A stretch of 7,235 bases of DNA from JAKBCQ01 sp021807585. Lineage in GTDB: Bacteria; Planctomycetota; Planctomycetia; Isosphaerales; Isosphaeraceae. The stretch lies in NCBI GenBank assembly GCA_027325115.1, contig DAHWFG010000405.1, positions 1-7,235 on the forward strand, given 5' to 3'. This document shows positions 1-5,232 of this stretch, piece after piece; position 1 is the stretch's first letter, and each line of letters begins with the position of its first letter. The notes below the pieces were generated by a model. The model searched no databases and was not told the DNA's origin. It saw only the letters and a list, made by a program, of their open reading frames with translations. The position numbers were made by a program, and so were the translations under genes.

Positions 1-1124
1 GCGTCGGCACGCGCAAGCCGTTCCTGATCGCCGCGCTCGGCTTGGTCGGCGCGGCGGCGCTCCTCCTTTCGCTTGGTACGATCAATAATATTATTATATT
101 ATCGTTATTAGTGCTTTTGTTTCATGAGAATGGAATCGGCCGCGCGCTTGTGGAAACGCTTTCGGGCGCCGAGGCGATCCATCTGGCGCGGCGCGACGAG
201 ATCGCCGCCGCGCTCGGTCGCTTAAGAATCTGGAAACCGATCGGCGTTTTGCTCGTTCTCGGTTTAGGAAACGTATTAACACGATATTATGATTTGCGAT
301 TCGTCTTCATCCCGATCGCGATCCTCCAGATCGCGGGCGCCGCGCTCGCCTTCTTGATCCGCGAACCCGCGGCCGAACAATCGAAAACGATTTATAATAT
401 AAATAATAATAAATTCATAGAAAACGTCTCCGGGCGCTCGGCCTCGGACGAGGCGGGGAGCGAGGGGGCGCGGTTCGCATCGATTTGGCGCGATAAGACT
501 CTGCTCGTATTCGTCGCCGCGATGATTCTCTTTCACTTCGCCAACGCTCCCGGCGGGGTTTATCTCGGGCTTTACCTCAAGAACGACCTGGGAGCGCAAG
601 AACATATTCTTTCGACGGCGTTCGTGATCAGCATGATCGCCTGGATGCTCGTCGTCCGTCCCGCGGGTCGACTCGCCGACCGCTGGGGCCGCAAGCCGCT
701 TTTGATCGTCGCGTGGACCGCGATGGCGCTTCGGCTTTTGATCGTCGCGATCGCGCGCACACCCGAGCAGATCGTCGTCAATCAAGCGCTCGACGGCTTC
801 TCGAACGGATTGTTCGCGATCGTCGCCGCGGCGTGGGTGACCGATCGGTTGGCCGATCCCCGACGGATCGGCGAGGCGCAGGTAATCGTCGGCTCGTCGC
901 TCGTCCTGGGGTCGGCGCTGGGCCCGTTTTTCTGCGGTTTCATCGTCGCCGCGATCGGGTATCGTGTGCTTTTCGGTCTTTTGGCCGCGGTGGGAGCGAT
1001 CGCCGTGCTTTTGATCATCGCGTTCGTTCCCGAATCGATCCCGGCCAAACCGCGCCGAGACGAATCGATCGTACGCGAGCCCGAGACGCCCCTGGTCGAA
1101 AACATCGCCGCACTCGAATCTTGA
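1..1124 (+). CDS. Major facilitator superfamily (MFS) transporter, 5'-truncated
   Basis: The frame is open from position 3 to the TGA at 1122-1124, giving 373 visible residues; the real start lies left of the window. The first visible residues (GTRKP, nt 6-20) resemble the MFS motif A loop between helices 2 and 3, so about two helices are missing. Hydrophobic segments follow up to a long polar central loop (about nt 360-480). The second half begins near nt 490 and repeats motif A as RLADRWGRKP (about nt 667-700), as expected for a 12-helix secondary transporter with two homologous halves. It would sit in the cytoplasmic membrane; the substrate cannot be read from the sequence. The gene is GC-rich, but two short stretches (about 81-117 and 388-420) are almost pure A/T, the second encoding an Asn-rich piece of the central loop. 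The permease gene follows after 67 nt in the same direction. Family assignment is firm, function open. Confidence 0.88.
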   Translation, partial: VGTRKPFLIAALGLVGAAALLLSLGTINNIIILSLLVLLFHENGIGRALVETLSGAEAIHLARRDEIAAALGRLRIWKPIGVLLVLGLGNVLTRYYDLRFVFIPIAILQIAGAALAFLIREPAAEQSKTIYNINNNKFIENVSGRSASDEAGSEGARFASIWRDKTLLVFVAAMILFHFANAPGGVYLGLYLKNDLGAQEHILSTAFVISMIAWMLVVRPAGRLADRWGRKPLLIVAWTAMALRLLIVAIARTPEQIVVNQALDGFSNGLFAIVAAAWVTDRLADPRRIGEAQVIVGSSLVLGSALGPFFCGFIVAAIGYRVLFGLLAAVGAIAVLLIIAFVPESIPAKPRRDESIVREPETPLVENIAALES

Positions 1125-1191
1125 TGTCAAGAGAATGAGAATCGTTAAGATCCAGGCGTAGCCGGGTTTAGTTATATTAAGGAATGATTTT

Positions 1192-2457
1192 GTGTCAACG
1201 CCGCCGACGCATTCTCCCGTGACGATATTGATATTCACGCTCTCGTACATCGCGCTCGCGGTCGGTCGCGTTCCCGGGTTGACGCTCGATCGCGCCGGGA
1301 TCGCGCTCGTCGGCGCCGCCGCGATGCTCGCCGCGGGTTCGCTCTCGCTTCACGCTGCGGCGCGGTCGGTCGATTACGAAACGATCCTCCTCCTTTTCGG
1401 CATGATGATCGTCGTCGAGCATCTACGAGTGTCGGGATTCTTCTCGCTCGCGACCGAGAAGATCGCTCTTCGGCGTCCCGGCCCTTATGTATTGCTCGCC
1501 GCGACGATTCTCCTTTCGGGGGTGTTATCGGCGTTTCTCGTCAACGACGTCGTCTGTCTGGCGCTTACCCCGCTGGTTATCGATTTATGTAAACGCCTAA
1601 AACGTCCGCCGATTCCGTTCTTGATCGGAGTCGCCACCGCGTCGAACGTCGGTTCGACCGCCACAATCACGGGCAATCCTCAAAATATGATCATCGGCTC
1701 GCTCTCGGCGATCCCGTATGCGCGATTTTCGGCTCGGCTCGTTCCGATCGCTCTTGTCGGATTGGCGATCAATTATGTGATGGTGCTTATTGTTTATCGA
1801 CGTTCGCTAGCGACCGAGCTGATCGAGACCGGGGAGGATCCCGTCGTCGAGGCGCTCGAATTCGACGCTCCCGCGCACCGGGGGCGTCGGTTGCTCGTGC
1901 CGAGCGTCGTCGTCGCCGCGGCGACGATCGCACTCTTCTTCGCCGGGGTGAACGTTGCGCTCGCGGCGTTTCTGGGCGCGGCGACGATGCTGACGATCGG
2001 CCGAATCCGTCCCGAACGGATTTATCACGCGATCGATTGGCCACTTTTAATTATGTTTGCAGGATTGTTTGTGGTGGTACGTTCGTTCGAGATCAACGTC
2101 GTCAAGCCGTGGGGGCTCGATTCGTGGACTCCGTTGCGCAAATCTCCCGTGTTGCTCTTGAGCGGGCTCTCGGTCTTGTTTTCGAATCTCGTCTCGAACG
2201 TTCCCGCGGTCCTTTTATTCAAGCCCGTGATCGAGGCGTTGCCGAACAAAGAGCCGTCGTGGCTGGCGCTCGCGATGTCGAGCACGCTCGCGGGGAATCT
2301 GACGGTTTTGGGCTCGGTCGCGAATCTGATCGTCGTCGAAAACGCCCGCAGGCTGGGGATCCGAGTCGGCTTTTTGGAATACCTCAAGGTGGGAATTCCG
2401 CTCACGATCCTCACCGTCGCCGCGGGGATTCTCTGGCTGACGGCGACTCGATATTAA
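1192..2457 (+). CDS. SLC13 / ArsB-NhaD superfamily permease (anion or ion transporter)
   Basis: This complete 421-residue integral membrane protein starts at GTG 1192, supported by AAGGA at 1179-1183 with an 8-nt spacer; an ATG at 1184 is out of frame. The protein has two similar halves, each with a re-entrant signature of ion-transporter permeases. The first has the FLVND stretch at about 115-119 and SNVGSTATITGNPQN at 151-165. The second has SNLVSNVP at 331-338 and LAGNLTVLGSVAN at 366-378. These match the ArsB/NhaD/DASS type of secondary transporter (compare E. coli YbiR), which moves anions or exchanges Na+ for H+ across the inner membrane; the substrate is undetermined. The length is normal for the family. 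It follows an MFS gene by 67 nt with no obvious terminator between them, so cotranscription is possible. It ends 26 nt from the convergent gene on the other strand, again with no strong hairpin terminator. Confidence 0.9.
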   Translation: MSTPPTHSPVTILIFTLSYIALAVGRVPGLTLDRAGIALVGAAAMLAAGSLSLHAAARSVDYETILLLFGMMIVVEHLRVSGFFSLATEKIALRRPGPYVLLAATILLSGVLSAFLVNDVVCLALTPLVIDLCKRLKRPPIPFLIGVATASNVGSTATITGNPQNMIIGSLSAIPYARFSARLVPIALVGLAINYVMVLIVYRRSLATELIETGEDPVVEALEFDAPAHRGRRLLVPSVVVAAATIALFFAGVNVALAAFLGAATMLTIGRIRPERIYHAIDWPLLIMFAGLFVVVRSFEINVVKPWGLDSWTPLRKSPVLLLSGLSVLFSNLVSNVPAVLLFKPVIEALPNKEPSWLALAMSSTLAGNLTVLGSVANLIVVENARRLGIRVGFLEYLKVGIPLTILTVAAGILWLTATRY

Positions 2458-2483
2458 TATTGCAATAACATAATTAAAATGAA

Positions 2484-2921
2484 TTATTGGAGATTGACGT
2501 CGGTTTTGGATGGACGTTTCATGATTCGAGCGATTTCGCCGTAAACACCGCCTGTTAGGTCCTCTGGTGAATCATGCTCGATGTCTTCAAGCTTTCCGAG
2601 TTTACTTGTCCATTTACCGTTCGGTAGCTGTCTCGCCGCATGAGTAAAAAAAAGAGAGTCTCCATATAAAACGACTTTATCATAGCCCTCCTCATAAAGA
2701 TATTGATCGCATGGTAGATACCCAAGTGATCGGAAAGCGGATTCCAAGACGTCCACACCATAATCGTCGGCCTATGTTTCCAACGGCCAAAAATCGCCGG
2801 GTTCCCGGCAATGATTCGAATCACCCGCCGCCCACGCGATACAATTATAAGTGACGGTCCGATCGCTCATGAATCGAAATCGATCAGGCGATAATCGTGG
2901 GAAATCCTTAGAATTCGTCAT
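2484..2921 (-). pseudogene. DUF7689-type conserved hypothetical, interrupted by an in-frame TAG
   Basis: Read from ATG 2921 on the minus strand, this is a 146-codon frame (including the stop) with one internal TAG (codon 50, nt 2772-2774). Both sides of the stop stay in the same frame and carry the expected family motifs: YNCIAWAAGD at residues 25-34 before it, and GYDKVVLY, THAARQLPNGKWTSKLG (93-109) and DIEHD (113-117) after it. From memory this matches a family common in cyanobacteria and planctomycetes, now called DUF7689, with no established function. The Cys of the first block and His of the second resemble the arrangement in papain-like/NlpC folds, but that is inference. The start overlaps the end of the upstream gene by 14 nt and lacks its own Shine-Dalgarno site, which suggests translational coupling. 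A distal peptide could in principle start at GTG 2756 but would lack the Cys motif. A sequencing error is the main alternative. Confidence 0.82.
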
Positions 2922-3252
2922 GATCGATCAGTTTGTTTTTAACACCCCACACGATCCAGGCTTCCGCCTTGGCTTTCACGTCGCCGGAGAGTTCACTAGG
3001 AACGGGGTTCTCTTCCGTGATCGATTCCAGCGCCCAGAACCAATGATCTGGTTCTCGGCGCAATTCTTAGAGAATCAATGGAACGACTGCGGGACCCAGG
3101 CCGATCACGCGTTGATAAGATTCTAGCATCGCCATCTGGGCGGTATTGGAGAGATACTTGGATTGGTCCTCCCACCGGTTCGAGAGCCTTTCAAATCTCT
3201 CCCGGATGTCGTCGGTCTTCGTCGATTGGAATCGGCTTGGAGCTGAAGACAC
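2908..3252 (-). pseudogene. Small conserved hypothetical partner gene, interrupted by an in-frame TAA
   Basis: The frame starts at GTG 3252, preceded by AAGGGA (3259-3264 on the plus-strand numbering, 6-nt spacer). It runs 115 codons to a TAA at 2908-2910 but contains an internal TAA as codon 62 (3067-3069). Before the stop it reads a charged helical N-terminus (DDIRERFERLSNRWEDQSKY), then YQRVIGLGPAVVPLIL. After it, in the same frame, come ELRREPDHWFWALESIT, ENPVP and a helical tail ending KNKLIDHDEF. The EPDHWFWAL..IT..NPVP block is recognised from memory as a conserved family of unknown function, about 100-115 residues long and often found just upstream of DUF7689-type genes. Because the downstream gene overlaps its end and seems translationally coupled, the early stop should also depress that gene. 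The frame is otherwise intact with no indel, so loss looks recent. It lies divergent from the DUF1573 gene. Confidence 0.8.
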
Positions 3253-3258
3253 GGCTTG

Positions 3259-3264
3259 TCCCTT
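3259..3264 (-). promoter_or_regulatory. Ribosome binding site of the broken partner gene
   Basis: AAGGGA lies 6 nt before GTG 3252 on the minus strand. It fixes the start of the interrupted small gene and shows that its initiation region is still intact. Confidence 0.6.
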
Positions 3265-3453
3265 TAAATTGCATGGGTCGAGTTCGAATCGATTTCACAA
3301 CGAGACCAAGTCACCCTAAAATCAATGATATCGTACCAACTCCGAATCGAGAAGCCTTTTAGCGCCGATTGGATTTGATCGTCAATCCTATTTCGTATTG
3401 GGCTAACCTCCAATTATCTCCAGGATAATCCTCAAAAAAAACTATAGACCCCG

Positions 3454-3482
3454 TTGACTCTGTTGAGTTAGAATGCTAAACT
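3454..3482 (+). promoter_or_regulatory. Possible sigma70-like promoter for the DUF1573 operon
   Basis: TTGACT (3454-3459) matches five of six bases of a -35 box. At 17-nt spacing it is followed by TAAACT (3477-3482), only four of six bases of a -10 box. A better -10 (TAGAAT, 3469-3474) is too close. A short inverted repeat (ACTC/GAGT, 3457-3468) overlaps the site. Transcription from here would leave a leader of about 70 nt before GTG 3563. The match is weak and planctomycete promoters are poorly defined. Confidence 0.22.
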
Positions 3483-3551
3483 TCATCCGAGGGCATCGAC
3501 GTAGTCTAAAGCTAGGGCACTTTGACCGATCAACTGTGAGACCAATCGGAC

Positions 3552-3555
3552 GGAG
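3552..3555 (+). promoter_or_regulatory. Ribosome binding site that selects GTG 3563
   Basis: GGAG lies 7 nt before GTG 3563 and is the only good Shine-Dalgarno match for the DUF1573 gene. It favours GTG 3563 over the upstream ATG 3473 and places the start 23 nt before the first full unit of the pentanucleotide repeat. Confidence 0.6.
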
Positions 3556-3562
3556 AATTGCC

Positions 3563-4498
3563 GTGAAAAGCCATGTAGAGCATCCAATCCAATCCAATCC
3601 AATCCAATCCAATCCAATCCAATCCAATGCAATGCAATGCAATCCAATCCAATCCAATCCAAGCGGTGCAGAAATTGGAACTGATTCGCATTCTATATCT
3701 GAATCGATTGCAATCGATTGCGTAGAGTCAGGAACGAAAACTTCGAAGAAAGCCTTTGGTATTCGGTTTAGGATCTTTGATTGGATCTCGGTTTTTATCC
3801 TCATTGCTTCGACAGGCTATGTTCTGTCCAATTCGAGCACGGACCGTGATGAGATTTCGACATTGATACTGAAACAGGATCAGATTTCGCTCGGAGACGT
3901 AGATCAGGGTGTCAAAGTACCAATCGCATTTCAATTGATCAATTCTGGTAATGATCGTATAAAGATCAAGGATGTCTTCTTGCCTTGCGATTGCATGACC
4001 ATGAAGTCTTTATCCGGAATGGTCATCCAAGCAAGACGGAGCATGCATGTGAAAGCTCAAATTAGCTCGATTGGTAAACGTGGAGAATATAATGCGACTA
4101 TTCACATTTTTTATAATATCGAACGAGATAATGGTAAGATTGTTCTTATTTCACGAGAAATGAACGTGCCGATCCAAATGCGAATCAAACCGAAGATCAT
4201 TGTCAAACCGGATCGATTATCGATTGATGAGAATCGATGGTCCGATCTCACATTAATCGGCTCAGGTGAGACGGTATTCTCTATCAAGGATATTGAGGTT
4301 TCAGATCCCTTTATATTATGTGAACCGATCGGGAGTGTTTTAAACAATAAAATTAAAGAGGCTCGTTTTAGACTCAAATTCGATTCGAATCGATCACCTG
4401 CTCCCTCCATAAGGAAAAACAGAGAGTATTGGATACGATTCGTGACCGATCGGGAAGAATCCCCAGCGATCAAATTGAGCATTCTATTAACACAATAA
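3563..4498 (+). CDS. Membrane-anchored DUF1573-domain protein with a repeat-encoded N-terminus
   Basis: From GTG 3563 (GGAG with a 7-nt spacer) this encodes 311 residues; ATG 3473 would add 30. Residues 8-33 are repeated IQSNP units encoded by the pentanucleotide tract. A polar stretch follows, then one membrane helix (about residues 71-88) and an extracytoplasmic part. That part matches DUF1573: the ISLGDVDQG strand, AFQLINSGNDRIKIKDV, then the Cys pair C142-D-C144 in the position of the family's usual CGC. DUF1573 domains are Ig-like, abundant in Planctomycetota and Bacteroidota, and of unclear function. The C-terminal third (from about residue 195) looks like a second beta-rich domain. No ATG, GTG or TTG occurs in frame between the repeat and the domain, so translation must pass through the repeat, or start inside it at ATG 3632. 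Codon use is AT-rich, unlike the transporters. It probably heads an operon with the next three genes. The domain call is firm; the start is likely. Confidence 0.82.
   Translation: MKSHVEHPIQSNPIQSNPIQSNAMQCNPIQSNPSGAEIGTDSHSISESIAIDCVESGTKTSKKAFGIRFRIFDWISVFILIASTGYVLSNSSTDRDEISTLILKQDQISLGDVDQGVKVPIAFQLINSGNDRIKIKDVFLPCDCMTMKSLSGMVIQARRSMHVKAQISSIGKRGEYNATIHIFYNIERDNGKIVLISREMNVPIQMRIKPKIIVKPDRLSIDENRWSDLTLIGSGETVFSIKDIEVSDPFILCEPIGSVLNNKIKEARFRLKFDSNRSPAPSIRKNREYWIRFVTDREESPAIKLSILLTQ
3582..3662 (+). repeat. Pentanucleotide tandem repeat (AATCC/AATGC, 15 units) inside a 5' coding region
   Basis: Fifteen uninterrupted 5-bp units fill 3586-3660: eight AATCC, three AATGC (3626-3640) and four AATCC, with partial units on both sides. 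All three forward frames of the AATCC unit are free of stops and encode a cyclic NPIQS peptide, so the repeat itself never ends translation. Downstream, the -1 unit frame meets TGA at 3682-3684 and the +1 unit frame meets TAG at 3723-3725. With 15 units the DUF1573 frame is open. This is how a slipped-strand phase-variation tract is built. Confidence 0.95.
3702..3719. repeat. Perfect 18-bp palindrome within the DUF1573 gene
   Basis: AATCGATTGCAATCGATT equals its own reverse complement. It can also be read as a tandem 10-bp duplication (AATCGATTGC at 3702-3711 and 3712-3721). It lies about 40 bp after the pentanucleotide tract and encodes part of the linker before the membrane helix. It could bind a dimeric protein or simply reflect the ATCG-rich word use of this genome. 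Confidence 0.9.
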
Positions 4499-4599
4499 AA
4501 AGAAAGGGGTAGAATTAAATAGATCGTCGAATGCAATATAAGCTTGGAATGTGTGAACCGGTGGTTCGATCTTTCAAGATAATCAACGAATTATTTTCA

Positions 4600-4620
4600 T
4601 GTGATGAAAAGTACATCACA
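4600..4620 (+). promoter_or_regulatory. Inverted repeat just before the cysteine-rich gene
   Basis: TGTGATG (4600-4606) and CATCACA (4614-4620) are perfect inverted copies around a 7-nt AT-rich loop, ending 6 nt before the ribosome binding site of the next gene. It could form an RNA hairpin near the initiation region or be an operator. The half-sites resemble TGTGA/TCACA, but the spacing (11 nt) does not fit a CRP/FNR site (6 nt). No U-run follows, so it is not a terminator. Confidence 0.45.
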
Positions 4621-4626
4621 ATTTAC

Positions 4627-4632
4627 AGGGAG
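4627..4632 (+). promoter_or_regulatory. Ribosome binding site that selects ATG 4642
   Basis: AGGGAG lies 9 nt before ATG 4642. The upstream in-frame ATG at 4531 lacks such a site and would place 37 extra residues in front of an otherwise normal signal peptide. Confidence 0.55.
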
Positions 4633-4641
4633 TACAAGGCA

Positions 4642-5052
4642 ATGATCACTCGGATTCTTCACAATCGGATCGTCGTGGCTCGAGGCGCATTTCTTTCAAT
4701 CATCATGATGATTATCGTTTTAAACGTCAGCGTACTTGCTCAAAGCATTCCTCAATGTAACGGACAAGCTGTAGTGGCTGAAACAGCTTCTCAAGCATGC
4801 GGAAATTCTGTCTCTTGTACGGGCTCAAACAATTGTACAGCATGGTTCGAGCCGTTCCAGTACGCCATGATCGATAGATGCCAGTCACCAAATCCTCCTG
4901 TTCCTACCGCGATCTGTATTAAAAGTGGTTATGTAGAATGTGGGGATGGTGGAGAATGTATTCCTGGTACGAACAAAACATGTCAGCCAGTTTTAGGAGC
5001 AACAAAATATGTTAGGAAATGTATTGGAGGAGGACCATGCTACATCGATTAA
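4642..5052 (+). CDS. Small secreted cysteine-rich protein
   Basis: This encodes 136 residues from ATG 4642 (AGGGAG with a 9-nt spacer); the frame is open back to ATG 4531 but that start has no ribosome site. Residues 1-33 form a signal peptide: basic N-region (R4, R9, R14), hydrophobic core AFLSIIMMIIVLNVSV, and a likely signal peptidase I site after VLA at 31-33. The predicted mature protein of about 103 residues has eleven cysteines, including SCTGSNNC, ECGDGGEC and a C-terminal KCIGGGPC. The odd number suggests a free or intermolecular cysteine, or a bound cofactor. I do not recognise the family. A disulfide-stabilised exported protein next to a DUF1573 gene fits an envelope or secreted role, but nothing here shows an enzyme. 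It ends in tandem stops TAA TAG. It lies 143 nt after the DUF1573 gene in the same direction. Confidence 0.8.
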   Translation: MITRILHNRIVVARGAFLSIIMMIIVLNVSVLAQSIPQCNGQAVVAETASQACGNSVSCTGSNNCTAWFEPFQYAMIDRCQSPNPPVPTAICIKSGYVECGDGGECIPGTNKTCQPVLGATKYVRKCIGGGPCYID

Positions 5053-5232
5053 TAGGTTTAAAACGTCTCATGATTCGTAGAGGGGAGTATAACTGTCGAG
5101 ATATGCTTCTGTGTTTATACTTCGAGTATCGATTAATAAGGAGAATTATGCAGTAAACAATCCTTGAATTCCGCTCGTGTTTGATGCGGTCAAGACGATA
5201 TCTATTTATATTCGAACTGAAAGGAAAATCAG
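5053..5232 (+). other. Spacer with a two-codon reading frame behind a strong ribosome site
   Basis: The 180-nt gap has no convincing gene. It holds a small hairpin ATACT/AGTAT (5117-5129), then AAGGAG (5138-5143) followed at good spacing by ATG CAG TAA (5148-5156), a Met-Gln-stop frame. A 28-codon frame from ATG 5070 ends at the same stop but has no ribosome site. The spacer ends with the ribosome site of the next gene (AAGGA, 5221-5225). Confidence 0.5.

Larger units (their letters stand above)
3253..3562. other. Divergent intergenic region with possible promoter elements
   Basis: This 310-nt stretch separates the minus-strand gene pair from the plus-strand DUF1573 gene and should hold promoters for both directions. 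I see no convincing gene: an in-frame ATG at 3473 would extend the DUF1573 protein by 30 residues but has no good Shine-Dalgarno site. Weak elements include an inverted repeat ATTATC/GATAAT at 3413-3429, an A-run near 3434-3441, and an imperfect sigma70-like pair facing the DUF1573 gene (next entry). Nothing here is strong enough to name a regulator. Confidence 0.5.

Noticed and set aside
276..1250. Long minus-strand open frame opposite the MFS gene
   Set aside because: Its product is extremely rich in Arg and Asp with no family motif, as expected for the antisense of a GC-rich gene. The plus frame shows clear MFS motifs.
2796..2823. GCCGGG/CCCGGC inverted repeat and adjacent 12-bp palindrome TGATTCGAATCA as a terminator or mobile-element end
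   Set aside because: They lie inside the open DUF7689-type frame, which reads through without disruption, and there is no U-run or target duplication.
2484..3252. Stop-codon reassignment (TAA/TAG read as an amino acid) to explain the two internal stops
   Set aside because: TAA ends the permease, DUF1573 and cysteine-rich genes at sensible lengths, so general reassignment does not fit. Nothing nearby suggests a recoding element.
2851..3362. Plus-strand open frames through the broken gene pair
   Set aside because: They show no recognisable motif or good ribosome site, while the minus strand carries conserved family blocks throughout.
3582..3662. CRISPR array or interspersed repeats
   Set aside because: The units are 5 bp in direct contact with no spacers, so this is a simple tandem repeat.
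3442..3804. Minus-strand open frame of about 120 codons across the pentanucleotide repeat
   Set aside because: It is a by-product of the repeat being stop-free on both strands. It has no ribosome site, no family motif, and lies opposite the DUF1573 gene.
4600..4620. CRP/FNR-type operator
   Set aside because: The half-sites TGTGA and TCACA are present, but they are 11 nt apart rather than 6.
5070..5156. 28-codon small gene in the spacer before the anchored protein
   Set aside because: It has no ribosome site at ATG 5070 and no recognisable features such as a signal peptide or motif; it ends at the same stop as the two-codon frame.
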